Source of the DNA: an uncultured Collinsella sp.
GTDB taxonomy: Bacteria; Actinomycetota; Coriobacteriia; Coriobacteriales; Coriobacteriaceae
Direction of reading: 5' to 3'
Assembly: GCA_902493985.1 (NCBI GenBank)
Contig: CABURR010000008.1
Location: forward strand, 1-48,689
Length of the DNA: 48,689 bases
The position numbers and the translations under genes are program-made. The notes under the pieces were generated by a model. That model did no database searches, was not told the DNA's origin, and was given only the letters and a program-made list of their open reading frames with translations. Each line of letters opens with the position of its first letter. The first letter of the stretch is position 1. Positions 8,889-17,768 of this stretch are shown piece after piece.

Positions 8889-9476
8889 ATGAGTCCCATT
8901 CAAATCGCCCTGCTGCTACTCGCCGTTGCCGGCGTGTGGGCCATCGTTGAGCTCGCGCTCACCCTGCGCAAAACCCGCACCGTTGTCGATTCGCTCGACA
9001 AGACGGTGACCGACCTCAACAATACGATTGCTGAGGCACAGCCCGTGGTGGCAAAGCTCGATGGTGCTGTTGACGAACTCACGCCGGCACTTGCCCAGGT
9101 GGAGCCGCTGCTCAAGTCGAGCAAGACCGCCGTTGACGCTCTGACGTCCAACCTCGTTGAGGTTGAGGCCGTCGTTCGCGACATCTCCGAGGTTACGGGC
9201 AGTATGGCCGAGGCCAGCAATGCTGTGTCGAGCGTGACTGATTCTGCGGCAGGTGCCGTGCAGAAACTCTTTAACAAGGTGAAGGCTCCTGCAGCTGACA
9301 CCGAGCGCAAGCTCGCCGCTGCTGCTGCGGAGGCAGAGCGGCCTACCGAGCGCGTCCTAATTGACGAGGACGATGACGCTGCTGGTGACGATGATGGCCA
9401 GAATCCAGCTGTTAAAGCGGCCCAGTATTACACCTACATGCCCTCCGAGACCTCTGAGGAGTCCTGCGATGAGTAG
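8889..9476 (+). CDS. DUF948-like membrane-anchored coiled-coil protein
   Basis: This 195-residue protein has one N-terminal membrane segment (about residues 5-22). A long region of regularly spaced leucines, valines and alanines follows, compatible with coiled coil, with repeated blocks such as LDKTVTDL, LDGAVDEL and VEAVVRDI. It ends in an acidic tail with DEDDDAAGDDD. This resembles the DUF948 family, known mostly as a general-stress-associated protein in Gram-positives. The ATG at 8889 follows GGGAGG. Its last bases overlap the next gene's start, so it belongs to the sigma-factor unit downstream. The molecular function is unknown. Confidence 0.75.
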   Translation: MSPIQIALLLLAVAGVWAIVELALTLRKTRTVVDSLDKTVTDLNNTIAEAQPVVAKLDGAVDELTPALAQVEPLLKSSKTAVDALTSNLVEVEAVVRDISEVTGSMAEASNAVSSVTDSAAGAVQKLFNKVKAPAADTERKLAAAAAEAERPTERVLIDEDDDAAGDDDGQNPAVKAAQYYTYMPSETSEESCDE

Positions 9477-9846
9477 CGAAGCAACCTGCCCCATCACGCT
9501 GACCGTTGCCGGCGACCCGCGTCTCGCTCGCCTTGTGCGCATGACGGCAGCCAACGTTGGTGCCCTGTGTTCCATGTCTGTCGATCGCATCGAGGACATC
9601 CGCATGGCTGCCGAGGAAGCCTTTATCTTTGGCTGCACGGCTGTTGATTCCGACGACATCTCAATCAAATTCGATGTCGATGAATCTCACGTTGGCATGA
9701 CCTTTACCTTTGGCGATCAGGCCACCGTCGACGAGGATGACCAGGCTACTGTTTATGCCGAGCTTATTTTGGCGAGCGTGTGCGACTCCTACGAAAAGAC
9801 TGCGGCGCCCCTGACGCTTTCCCTCGACCTCAAGGCGGATATCTAA
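9469..9846 (+). CDS. RsbW/SpoIIAB-like protein, ATP-binding motifs degenerate
   Basis: The 125-residue protein sits directly before a SigB/SigF-type sigma factor, the usual place of its anti-sigma kinase. Residues around DRIEDIRMAAEEAF resemble the helix of RsbW/SpoIIAB that carries the N-box. However, the conserved asparagine two residues after the E-A pair is not present (EEAFIFG), and I see no DxGxG-type G1 box. It may bind the sigma factor without kinase activity, or be a diverged partner-switch component. It overlaps the upstream gene by 8 bases, and the sigma gene begins 1 base after its stop. The role is inferred from position and weak resemblance. Confidence 0.65.
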   Translation: MSSEATCPITLTVAGDPRLARLVRMTAANVGALCSMSVDRIEDIRMAAEEAFIFGCTAVDSDDISIKFDVDESHVGMTFTFGDQATVDEDDQATVYAELILASVCDSYEKTAAPLTLSLDLKADI

Positions 9847-9847
9847 T

Positions 9848-10639
9848 ATGACCGAACGTTCCCGGAGCGGCAAGACCGCTTGGGACAAGGAGAAAACCCG
9901 CGAGCTGTTTCGTCGCTACAAGGAGACTGGTGATCCGGACGCCCGCGAGCAGCTCGTCATGTCCCATATGAACCTGGTAAGGTTTCTTGCCAATAAATTT
10001 AAGAATCGCGGCGAGCCGCTCGACGACCTGATGCAGGTTGGCTATCTGGGTCTGCTCAAGGCTATCGACCGTTTTGACCCCGAGCGCGGACTCGAGTTCA
10101 CGACGTTTGCGACACCCACTATCCTGGGCGAGATCAAACGCCATTTCCGCGATAAGGGCTGGAGTGTGCGCGTACCGCGTCGTCTGCAGGAGCTCTCGGC
10201 CAAGGTCAACCAGGCTACTGACAAACTTACCAACGAGCTACAGCGTTCGCCCAAGGTTGAGGAGATCGCTGAGTATCTAGATGTGACTGTCGATGAGGTC
10301 CTCGAGGCTATGGAATCGTCTTCGGCCTATACCTCGGTGCCCATCGAGGCTCCTGGTGCGTCCGATTCCGACGATGCGCCCTCGATTCTCGACCGTTACG
10401 CCGACGATGACAACGAGCTCGACTTTACCGATGACCGCCTGGTGATCGAGGAAGCCATCCGCGATTTTTCGCCGCGCGAGCGCGAGGTTATCGAGCTGCG
10501 CTTCGTGAAGGGCATGACCCAGATCGAGATCGCCAAGAAGCTGGGTATTTCTCAGGTGCAGGTTTCGCGTCTGCTGCGCCGCACGCTTAAGAAGATTCAG
10601 GACAAGATCGACCCCGACGGAGTGATGGTTCGTTCATGA
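9848..10639 (+). CDS. SigB/SigF/SigG-family RNA polymerase sigma factor
   Basis: This alternative sigma-70 family factor has 263 residues. Region 2 is clear: LVMSHMNLVRFLANKF, DLMQVGYLGLLKAIDRFDPERG and FTTFATPTILGEIKRHFRD. A SigB/SigF-like region 3 follows with VPRRLQELSAKV. Region 4 contains the helix-turn-helix FVKGMTQIEIAKKLGISQVQ. It is preceded by a candidate anti-sigma gene and followed, with an ATGA overlap, by an AI-2E family membrane protein gene. A stress or envelope response role is plausible for the family, but the regulon cannot be read here. Confidence 0.92.
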   Translation: MTERSRSGKTAWDKEKTRELFRRYKETGDPDAREQLVMSHMNLVRFLANKFKNRGEPLDDLMQVGYLGLLKAIDRFDPERGLEFTTFATPTILGEIKRHFRDKGWSVRVPRRLQELSAKVNQATDKLTNELQRSPKVEEIAEYLDVTVDEVLEAMESSSAYTSVPIEAPGASDSDDAPSILDRYADDDNELDFTDDRLVIEEAIRDFSPREREVIELRFVKGMTQIEIAKKLGISQVQVSRLLRRTLKKIQDKIDPDGVMVRS

Positions 10640-12045
10640 GTGAGCACCCTCAACAAACCGATCGCGTGCTGCGCGACACCCGCATTCTGACGCTGCGCAT
10701 TTGGGCTGTTGTCGGCTGCATTGTTATTGCTGCTGTCATCTTTAACCTTATGGGCATCCTGGCACCGGTTATTGAGTTTCTTGCCGTCGGCTCCATCATT
10801 GCTTTTGTGATGTCCCCGATCACCAACTGGCTCGAGCACCATGGCGTGAATCGCGGCATCGGTTCGCTTATCGCGCTTATTGTTGTTGTTGCCGTGCTCG
10901 TCGGTGTCGTTTGCATCTTGTCGCCGATTCTCTTTGGTCAGATCATGGAAGTCCTGAGCCGCCTGCCCGAGCAGCTTCGTGTTGCGGGTGGCGATCTCAA
11001 TGAGATGATCTCGCATGCCAAGACGCTCAACAACACGCCGCTCAAGGAGTATTTGGACGATAATCTTTCGTCGCTGGTTGCCGTGGCATCGAAGTACGTG
11101 TCTCAGATCGCTGCCGAGCTTGGCCGCGGTGTGTTCCCGCTCATCACCAATACGGCCTCGCAGTTGTTCGTGATCTTCCTTGGTCTGGTGCTTGCGTACT
11201 GGATGGCCTGCGACTACCCTCGCATGCACCACGAGATTTGCACCATCATCGGTCAGGAGAAGGAGACCTCGTACCGCTTTATGGTCGCCATCCTTTCTCG
11301 CTCTGTCGGCGGCTACATGCGCGGTATGGTCGTGACGTCCATCTGCGGTGGTTTCCTCGCCTTTATCGGTTTTATGATCATCGGCCATCCGTATGCGGCG
11401 CTCATGGCTATCTTTACCGGCATCATGCATTTGGTTCCGGTCGTCGGTCCTTGGGTGAGCGCAGCAATCGCCACGGTGCTCGGTTTCATGTTCAGCCCCA
11501 TGTTGGCGTTGTGGACGCTCATCGTGACGATGGTCGCGCAAAACGTCACCGATAACGTGATTTCGCCCAAGGTTATGCAGAGCTCGGTGCAGGTGCATCC
11601 CATTATGAGCCTCACGGCGCTCGTTATTGGCTCAGCACTCATGGGCCCCATCGGTATGATTATTGCCATCCCGCTGTGCGCGGCCCTCAAGGGTATCTTC
11701 GTGTACTACTTCGAGAATGAGACCGGCCGCCAGCTTGTGGCCTATGACGGTGCCGTGTTTAAGGGCACGCCGTACCGCGATGCCGATGGCAACCCGGTCG
11801 CCGCCTACGACGCGCTCGGCGACGACACCTTCATCTACGAGTCCGAGCTCATCGGCAACGAGACTGCGCCCGAGGCCAAGGCCATGCCCAAGCCCGAGCT
11901 CGATAATCCCTGGATCAAGCTCTCGGGCCTGCAGCCCGATGCGACGGGCTTCTTCAAGAACCCCTTCGCTAAGGATGACGATTCCAACACGGATGACGAC
12001 ACCAAAACCGGCATCGACGGCTCCATGGACGATGATGACAACTAG
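10636..12045 (+). CDS. AI-2E transporter family membrane protein
   Basis: This 469-residue polytopic membrane protein belongs to the AI-2E transporter family (the TqsA/YdiK/PerM group). Known members have been tied to autoinducer export or to Na+/H+ antiport. About seven to eight membrane segments are visible between residues 20 and 350. The family-typical GIMHLVPVVGPWVSA and LMGPIGMIIAIPL stretches lie in the C-terminal half. The last 100 or so residues are cytoplasmic, acidic and Asp-rich. The start overlaps the sigma gene stop (ATGA), so the two are probably co-translated. The substrate is not predictable. Confidence 0.88.
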   Translation: MSEHPQQTDRVLRDTRILTLRIWAVVGCIVIAAVIFNLMGILAPVIEFLAVGSIIAFVMSPITNWLEHHGVNRGIGSLIALIVVVAVLVGVVCILSPILFGQIMEVLSRLPEQLRVAGGDLNEMISHAKTLNNTPLKEYLDDNLSSLVAVASKYVSQIAAELGRGVFPLITNTASQLFVIFLGLVLAYWMACDYPRMHHEICTIIGQEKETSYRFMVAILSRSVGGYMRGMVVTSICGGFLAFIGFMIIGHPYAALMAIFTGIMHLVPVVGPWVSAAIATVLGFMFSPMLALWTLIVTMVAQNVTDNVISPKVMQSSVQVHPIMSLTALVIGSALMGPIGMIIAIPLCAALKGIFVYYFENETGRQLVAYDGAVFKGTPYRDADGNPVAAYDALGDDTFIYESELIGNETAPEAKAMPKPELDNPWIKLSGLQPDATGFFKNPFAKDDDSNTDDDTKTGIDGSMDDDDN

Positions 12046-12095
12046 CGGGGTAATTCGGATTAATATTCATACGCGCTAACATGCAATTTCGCTGA

Positions 12096-12126
12096 AGGGC
12101 CGGCATTGTGCCGGCCCTCTTTTTTG
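12096..12126 (+). terminator. Intrinsic terminator after the sigma-factor unit
   Basis: AGGGCCGGC and GCCGGCCCT form a strong 9-bp stem followed by CTTTTTTG. It ends the four-gene unit that starts at 8889. Confidence 0.9.
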
Positions 12127-12151
12127 CATGGGCGCGGCGGGATGGTAATAT
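12124..12151 (+). promoter_or_regulatory. Candidate sigma-70 promoter of alaS
   Basis: TTGCAT (12124-12129) and TAATAT (12146-12151) are separated by 16 bases and stand about 45 bases before the alaS start. No T-box-like leader fits in this short gap. The assignment is by consensus only. Confidence 0.4.
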
Positions 12152-12197
12152 CGTTACGTTTGAACTGTTTCGATGTGAAACCGAGGAGATTCCCTCT

Positions 12198-14855
12198 ATG
12201 AGTGCTGACTACCCGTCAATGACTACGGCCGAGATTCGCTCCAAGTTCCTCAACTTCTTTGAGGAGCGCGGTCTTAAGCTCTATCCTTCTTCGTCCCTCG
12301 TCCCCGACGATCCTTCGCTGCTGCTTGCCAATGCCGGCATGAACCAGTTTAAGGAGTACTACCAGGGCAAGAAGACCATGAAGGAGATCGGCGCGATCTC
12401 CTGCCAGAAGTGCGTCCGCACCAACGACATCGACTGCATCGGCGAGGACGGCCGTCACCTGTCCTTCTTCGAGATGCTCGGCGACTTCTCCTTTGGCGGC
12501 GTCTCCAAGCAGCAGGCCTGCGCTTGGGCCTTTGAGCTCATCACCAAGGAGTTCAAGCTGCCGCTCGACCGCCTGTACTTCACCGTCTTTACCGAGGACG
12601 ACGAGACCCACGACGTGTGGCGTTCTCTGGGCGTTGCCGAGGACCACATCTCCCGCTTGGGCGAGGACGACAACTTCTGGGCCGCTGGCCCCACCGGCCC
12701 CTGCGGTCCGTGCTCCGAGATCTACTTTGACATGGGCGAGGAGGTCGGCTGCGGCAGCCCCGACTGCAAGCCTGGCTGCGACTGCGACCGCTTCCTTGAG
12801 TTCTGGAACCTCGTGTTTACCCAGTACGACCGTCAGGAGGACGGCTCCATGCCGGAGCTGCCGCACCGCAACCTCGATACGGGCATGGGCCTGGAGCGCA
12901 TGGCCGCCATCATGCAGCACAAGACCGCCAATTACGACGGCGATTTGATGCAGCATCTCATCAAGCTGGGCGAGGAGATCAGCGGCAAGACCTATGACGC
13001 CGACGATTACTCCGGTGCCAGCCGCTCCCTGCGCATCATCGCCGACCACTCCCGTGCTGTCGACTTTATGATCTCGGACGGCATCCTTCCCGGTAACGAG
13101 GGTCGTGAGTACGTCCTTCGCCGCCTGCTCCGCCGCGCCGTGTTCCACGGTCGCCTGTTGGGCATCGAGGGTGCCTTCCTGACCAAGTTTATCGACGAGG
13201 TCAACGCTCAGATGGGCGAGGCCTATCCCGAATTGCTCAAGAACGTCGCGCTCGTCAAGGGTATCGTTGCCTCCGAGGAGGAGCGCTTCTCCACGACGCT
13301 CGACAACGGCCGCGTTTACCTGGACGAGGCTCTGGCAGCGCTTGCCGAGGGCGCTGTGCTTCCGGGCGATGTCGCCTTTAAGCTGCACGATACCTTTGGT
13401 TTCCCCATCGACCTGACCGTCGAGATCGCCGGCACCGCCGGTCACGACGTCGACATGGACGGCTTTACTGCCTGCATGGAGGACCAGAAGGCCCGCGCCC
13501 GCGCTAACGCCAAGGGCGATGCCTGGGGCAGCTTCAACGATGTGTGGGTCGAGCTTTCCGACAAGGTCGCTGCGACCGAGTTCGACGGCTATGACAACGA
13601 TGTGATCGAGGGCGCCAAGGTTGTCGCCATCGTGCGCAACGGCGAGTCCGTCGATTCCGCTGCCGCCGGCGAGGACGTCGAGGTCGTGCTCGACCGCACC
13701 CCGTTCTATGCCGAGATGGGCGGCCAGCAGGGCGACGCCGGCAAGCTTTCCGCTGAGGGCGTTGTTCTGACCGTTGCCGACACCAAGAACCACAACGGCC
13801 TGTATGCCCACGTCGCGCACGTTGCCGATGGCACGCTGACTGTCGGTGCCGCTGTTACCGCCGCGCTCGACGCCGAGCGCCGTGGCTTCCTGCGCCGCAA
13901 CCACACCGCCACGCACCTGCTCGACGCTGCCCTTAAGCAGGTCCTGGGCGAGCACGTCTCCCAGGCCGGCTCGCTGGTGACGCCCGAGCACCTTCGCTTT
14001 GACTTCACGCACTTCGAGGCCCTTTCCTCCGAGCAGCTCAAGGCTGTAGAGGACCTGGTCAACCAGCAGATCTTCGCCTCCAAGCCGGTTGTGACCCGTG
14101 TTATGGGCATCGACGAGGCTAAGGCTGCCGGCGCTGTCGCTCTGTTTGGAGAGAAGTACGGCGATGTCGTCCGCGTCGTCTCCGTGGGCGCCGAGGACCA
14201 GCCGTTCTCCCGCGAGCTCTGTGGTGGCACCCATGCCGCCAATACCGCCGAGATTGGCCTGTTCAAGATCATTTCCGAGTCCTCCACGGGCTCCAATGTC
14301 CGCCGTATCGAAGCCGTGACCTCCAAGGGTGCTCTCGACTATATGGCCGACCGCCTGGCACTCGTTGACGCCGCCGCCGCTGCGCTCAAGTGCCGCGTCG
14401 ACGAGGTTCCCGCCCGTGTGGAGAACCTGCAGGTCGAGCTGCGCGAGACGTCCAATAAACTCAAGAAGGCGCTCACCGGTGGCTCTTCCGATGCGATCTC
14501 CAGCGCCATCGAGGGTGCTGTCGAGCTCGGTGGCTACAAGCTCGTCGTTGCTGAGCTCCAGGGCCTTGAAGCTGCCGACCTGCGCAACGTATGGGATACC
14601 GTGCACCAGAAGGTCGCCGGCCCTGTCGCTTGTGTCGTCGCAAGCGTGACTGAGAAGGGCACTCCGGCCCTGCTCGCTGCCGGCTCCGATGACGCCGTGA
14701 AGGCCGGGTTCCACGCCGGTAACGTGATCAAGCAGATCGCGGGTCTGGTCGACGGTCGCGGTGGTGGCCGTCCCAACATGGCCCAGGCCGGTGGCAAGAA
14801 TGCCGCCGGCATCGCCGATGCCCTCGCGGCCGCCAAGACCGCGCTCGGCGCCTAA
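12198..14855 (+). CDS. alaS: Alanyl-tRNA synthetase
   Basis: This class II synthetase charges tRNA-Ala and edits mischarged Ser and Gly. The 885-residue protein starts with the class II catalytic domain (LLLANAGMNQFK, RHLSFFEMLGDFSFGG, the motif 3 region NLDTGMGLERMA). The editing domain follows with HTATHLL and the downstream CGGTH, which together form the zinc-binding editing site. The C-Ala domain ends the protein with the GRGGGRP motif. I chose the ATG at 12198 because GAGGAG lies upstream at good spacing. A longer frame extends to 12108 but runs through the terminator and promoter. ruvX begins 17 bases after the stop. Confidence 0.97.
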   Translation: MSADYPSMTTAEIRSKFLNFFEERGLKLYPSSSLVPDDPSLLLANAGMNQFKEYYQGKKTMKEIGAISCQKCVRTNDIDCIGEDGRHLSFFEMLGDFSFGGVSKQQACAWAFELITKEFKLPLDRLYFTVFTEDDETHDVWRSLGVAEDHISRLGEDDNFWAAGPTGPCGPCSEIYFDMGEEVGCGSPDCKPGCDCDRFLEFWNLVFTQYDRQEDGSMPELPHRNLDTGMGLERMAAIMQHKTANYDGDLMQHLIKLGEEISGKTYDADDYSGASRSLRIIADHSRAVDFMISDGILPGNEGREYVLRRLLRRAVFHGRLLGIEGAFLTKFIDEVNAQMGEAYPELLKNVALVKGIVASEEERFSTTLDNGRVYLDEALAALAEGAVLPGDVAFKLHDTFGFPIDLTVEIAGTAGHDVDMDGFTACMEDQKARARANAKGDAWGSFNDVWVELSDKVAATEFDGYDNDVIEGAKVVAIVRNGESVDSAAAGEDVEVVLDRTPFYAEMGGQQGDAGKLSAEGVVLTVADTKNHNGLYAHVAHVADGTLTVGAAVTAALDAERRGFLRRNHTATHLLDAALKQVLGEHVSQAGSLVTPEHLRFDFTHFEALSSEQLKAVEDLVNQQIFASKPVVTRVMGIDEAKAAGAVALFGEKYGDVVRVVSVGAEDQPFSRELCGGTHAANTAEIGLFKIISESSTGSNVRRIEAVTSKGALDYMADRLALVDAAAAALKCRVDEVPARVENLQVELRETSNKLKKALTGGSSDAISSAIEGAVELGGYKLVVAELQGLEAADLRNVWDTVHQKVAGPVACVVASVTEKGTPALLAAGSDDAVKAGFHAGNVIKQIAGLVDGRGGGRPNMAQAGGKNAAGIADALAAAKTALGA

Positions 14856-14872
14856 GAATCTAGGTAGTCGCT

Positions 14873-15301
14873 GTGGTCGCGCTTGCGCTGGACATAGGGG
14901 AGACCAGGATCGGCATCGCCGTCTCGAGCCGTGATGGCATGATGGCGATGCCCGTCAAGGTGCTCCCGGCCGCCGAGGTCACCGGTATGGCCAAGACGTT
15001 CCGCTACCTGGTCGAGGACTATGAGCCCGACATCCTGGTTAGCGGACGTCCCCTGACCATGGCCGGTGAGCCCGGCCCTCAGGCCGAGCGCGTTGCCGCT
15101 GTGGCGCAAAAGATTGCCGACGAGCTCGATCTTCCGTTGGAGTTTGAGGACGAGCGTTTGTCCTCGCAAGAGGCCAAGCGTATCCTGCGCGAGCAGGGAC
15201 TCAACGAAAAGCAGATGAGGGGCAAGATCGACATGATTGCCGCCAGCCTGTTTTTGCAGACGTGGCTCGATCGTAAAAACGAGGAGGTTTCGCATGCCTA
15301 G
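14873..15301 (+). CDS. ruvX: RuvX/YqgF-type RNase H-fold nuclease
   Basis: RuvX/YqgF is a small RNase H-fold protein required for 16S rRNA 5'-end maturation in several bacteria and is sometimes called a putative Holliday junction resolvase. The 142-residue protein starts LALDIGETRIGIAVS, with the first acidic residue in DIGETR, and carries FEDERLSSQEA and the final acidic motif KIDMIAASLFLQTWL. The start is GTG at 14873, preceded by a TAGGTAG. The alaS-ruvX-mltG order is widely conserved. It overlaps mltG by 8 bases. Confidence 0.92.
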   Translation: MVALALDIGETRIGIAVSSRDGMMAMPVKVLPAAEVTGMAKTFRYLVEDYEPDILVSGRPLTMAGEPGPQAERVAAVAQKIADELDLPLEFEDERLSSQEAKRILREQGLNEKQMRGKIDMIAASLFLQTWLDRKNEEVSHA

Positions 15302-16727
15302 TGCTTCCGATCCGCGCCAGCCGAATCGTACACAGCAGCCGGCGTCGCGCCCTGCCCAGCCTGGCCAGCGTCCGGCACAGCCGACGCAGCGCGCAGCTCA
15401 GCCTGCCGCGCGCCCGGCGCAGTCCTTCTCTCGTTCGGCCCAACCTGTTCAACGGACGGGTCAGCAGCCTTCTGCTCGTTCGGTTCAGCATTCGGCTTCT
15501 CACGCGGCTCAGCAGCCCACTGCTCGTACGGCCCAGCCTGCAGGCGGCACCCGCTTTAAGCAGCAGGCACCTACCCAGCGAACGCAGGCCCCCCAATCGC
15601 ATTCGCATCACGCTCGTGGTTCGCATGGCGTTGCTCCGGCGACCCGCTCGAGCTACAACACGCATGCTCGTCGCGGTGCTCAAAAGAAAAGCTCCCCGGT
15701 GCCTATGATTATCGGTGGCGTTGTTGCCGTGCTTGCGCTTGTCGCGATCGTTTTCTTTGTCGTGCCAGCCGTCAAGGGCTTCTTTGGCGGTGAGGGTGCG
15801 AAAGTCGTTGCAGGCCAGCAGGTTACTATCACGATTCCCGACGGTGCCTCGGGTGACAGCATCGCTTCGATTCTCTCCGAGAATCATATCGTCGAAAATC
15901 CCAAGGATTATTATGCGGCGGTGAAAAAGCTCAACGCCGATATGTCGCTCAAGCCTGGTGATTATTCGTTCACCACACTCATGGATGCGACCAAGGTTGT
16001 TCAGCAGCTCATGGAAGGCCCCAACGCGGGCTCCAATGCGCTGACTATCCCTGAGGGCCTGACGGTCGATCAAGTCGCCGACCGTGTGGCCCAGGCCTAC
16101 GACAGCATCTCTAAGGAAGACTTCCTCAACCAGGCCAAGGCCTCCAACTACGTGGACGACTATAGCTTCCTTAAGGGCGCCGCTAACGACTCGCTCGAGG
16201 GTTTCTTGTTCCCCAAGACCTATTCGTTGGGTGATTCGCCGACGGCCGATGGCGTGATTCGCGCTATGCTCGATCAGTTTAAGACCGAGTACAAGTCGCT
16301 TGACTTTGCGAACTGCGAAGCCAAGATTAAGGAGCGCTATGGCGTGGAGATGTCCGACTACGACATCGTCAACTTGGCCTCTATCGTTGAGCGCGAGGGC
16401 CTCAACGCCGACCAGCGCGCGCACGTGGCCTCGGTCTTCTACAACCGCCTTGCCGGCAAGCTCGACGGTCTGCGCTATCTCAACAGCGATGCGACCATGA
16501 TGTATGTCACCGGTGGCGAGGTTACCGCCGACGACCTGCAGAGCGATAGTCCGTATAACACCTATAAGCACGAGGGTCTGCCACCCACGCCCATCTGCTC
16601 TCCGTCGCTCAAGGCACTCAAGGCCACGCTTGAGCCGACCGACTCCGATGACCTGTATTTCTACATTACGCAGGACGAGGAGTACTTCTCGCAAACCTAC
16701 GAAGAGCATCAACAGTCTTGGAATTAG
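15294..16727 (+). CDS. mltG: Endolytic murein transglycosylase MltG (YceG-like)
   Basis: MltG is a membrane-anchored lytic transglycosylase that cuts nascent peptidoglycan strands. The 477-residue protein has a long cytoplasmic N-terminal region (about 1-135) made mostly of Ala, Gln, Pro, Arg and Ser in irregular repeats, then one membrane segment (about 140-160). The extracytoplasmic YceG domain contains IPEGLTVDQVADRV, LEGFLFPKTY and the catalytic glutamate region LASIVEREG, then SPYNTYKHEGLPPTPICSP. The ATG at 15294 follows GAGGAGG. The low-complexity N-terminus is much longer than in E. coli MltG. Confidence 0.95.
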   Translation: MPSASDPRQPNRTQQPASRPAQPGQRPAQPTQRAAQPAARPAQSFSRSAQPVQRTGQQPSARSVQHSASHAAQQPTARTAQPAGGTRFKQQAPTQRTQAPQSHSHHARGSHGVAPATRSSYNTHARRGAQKKSSPVPMIIGGVVAVLALVAIVFFVVPAVKGFFGGEGAKVVAGQQVTITIPDGASGDSIASILSENHIVENPKDYYAAVKKLNADMSLKPGDYSFTTLMDATKVVQQLMEGPNAGSNALTIPEGLTVDQVADRVAQAYDSISKEDFLNQAKASNYVDDYSFLKGAANDSLEGFLFPKTYSLGDSPTADGVIRAMLDQFKTEYKSLDFANCEAKIKERYGVEMSDYDIVNLASIVEREGLNADQRAHVASVFYNRLAGKLDGLRYLNSDATMMYVTGGEVTADDLQSDSPYNTYKHEGLPPTPICSPSLKALKATLEPTDSDDLYFYITQDEEYFSQTYEEHQQSWN

Positions 16728-16728
16728 C

Positions 16729-17226
16729 ATGAGGATTTTTAGCCCCAAACGTTACGTTGCCTCAGTCGATCGCATCGACCTTGATACCCTGTGGGCCGAC
16801 GGCAAACGCGCCATTCTGCTCGATCGCGATAACACCCTGGTGCCGCGCGACACCGAGCAGGTTCCCGCCGCGGTTTCCGCCTGGCTCGATGCCGCCCGCG
16901 CCAAAGGCTTTAAGCTGTGCATGGTGTCCAACAACTGGCATCGCGATCAGGTCATGAGCTCTGCACGCGAGCTGGGACTCGAGGCCATCAGCCACGCCAT
17001 GAAGCCGGCGCCGTTTGCCCTCAAGGCGGGTCTTAAGCGCCTCGGCGCCACGGCGGACGAGGCGGTGCTGATCGGTGATCAGCTCTACACGGACGTGTGG
17101 AGCGGCAACTTCGCCGGCGTCGATACCATCTTGGTTAAGCCGCAGGCGACGCAGGACCTGTGGTATACGCAGATCTTCCGTATCTTTGAGCGCCGGGCCC
17201 TGCGCGACCTTCCCTGCGAGGAATAG
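16729..17226 (+). CDS. YqeG-family HAD phosphatase
   Basis: This 165-residue HAD-superfamily hydrolase is of the YqeG (IIIA) type, a family of uncharacterised phosphatases. The nucleophile motif LLDRDNTLVPRD gives the DxDxT pattern, motif II is MVSNNW, and motif IV lies in LIGDQLYTDVWSGN. The start at 16729 lies one base after the mltG stop, and aroK follows 8 bases after the stop, so it is embedded in the operon. In many Gram-positives yqeG also neighbours shikimate genes. The substrate is unknown. Confidence 0.9.
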   Translation: MRIFSPKRYVASVDRIDLDTLWADGKRAILLDRDNTLVPRDTEQVPAAVSAWLDAARAKGFKLCMVSNNWHRDQVMSSARELGLEAISHAMKPAPFALKAGLKRLGATADEAVLIGDQLYTDVWSGNFAGVDTILVKPQATQDLWYTQIFRIFERRALRDLPCEE

Positions 17227-17234
17227 GTCTCGTC

Positions 17235-17768
17235 ATGTCCCAGCACACCAAACACGGCTGCGACCATATCTTCTTTATCGGCTTTTTGGGCGCGGGCAAA
17301 TCGACGCTCGCGCGCAACGTCGGCACCATGTTCAAGCGGCGTTTTATCGATACCGACCGCCTGGTCGTGCGCCGTTGCGGCAAGTCGGTAACCGAGATTT
17401 TTGAGACCGAGGGTGAGGGTCGTTTTCGCGAGCTCGAGACCTCGGCGCTCCGTTCGCTCCAAAGCGAGCGCAGCCTGTTGGTTTCGTGCGGGGGCGGTAT
17501 CGTCGAAACGCCGGTTAATATTGAGCTGATGCACGAAATGGGTACGTGCGTGTACCTCGAGGGCGACTTTGAGGATTCGATTCGCCAGATTCGTCGGTCC
17601 GACACGCGCCCCGATTTCCGCTCGCCCGAGCATGCCGCGCGCCTGTTTGAGCATCGCCGTCCGCTGTATCGCCAGGCCGCCGACCTTACCCTTGATATTC
17701 GCAACAAGTCCTTCGAGGACGTTTCCTACCTTTGTGCCGAGATGCTTTTGGAGCGTGGGCTGCTATGA
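17235..17768 (+). CDS. aroK: Shikimate kinase
   Basis: This enzyme phosphorylates shikimate in the pathway to chorismate. The 177-residue protein has a P-loop GFLGAGKS at residues 16-23, the shikimate-binding acidic motif DTDR, the CGGGIV loop for substrate binding, and a lid region with RRSDTRPDF, where kinases of this family have RP(L/H). The length matches the family. The gene overlaps the following aroB-like gene by 4 bases, so the pair is translationally coupled. Confidence 0.93.
   Translation: MSQHTKHGCDHIFFIGFLGAGKSTLARNVGTMFKRRFIDTDRLVVRRCGKSVTEIFETEGEGRFRELETSALRSLQSERSLLVSCGGGIVETPVNIELMHEMGTCVYLEGDFEDSIRQIRRSDTRPDFRSPEHAARLFEHRRPLYRQAADLTLDIRNKSFEDVSYLCAEMLLERGLL

Noticed and set aside
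12046..12197. Possible T-box leader before alaS
   Set aside because: The space is taken by the upstream terminator and a promoter-like pair. No T-box sequence or specifier stem is seen.
12216..14714. An 832-codon open frame on the - strand opposite alaS
   Set aside because: It is the antisense shadow of a GC-rich, biased gene. The product is Leu/Gly/Val/Asp-rich with no motif, while alaS on the + strand has all family motifs.
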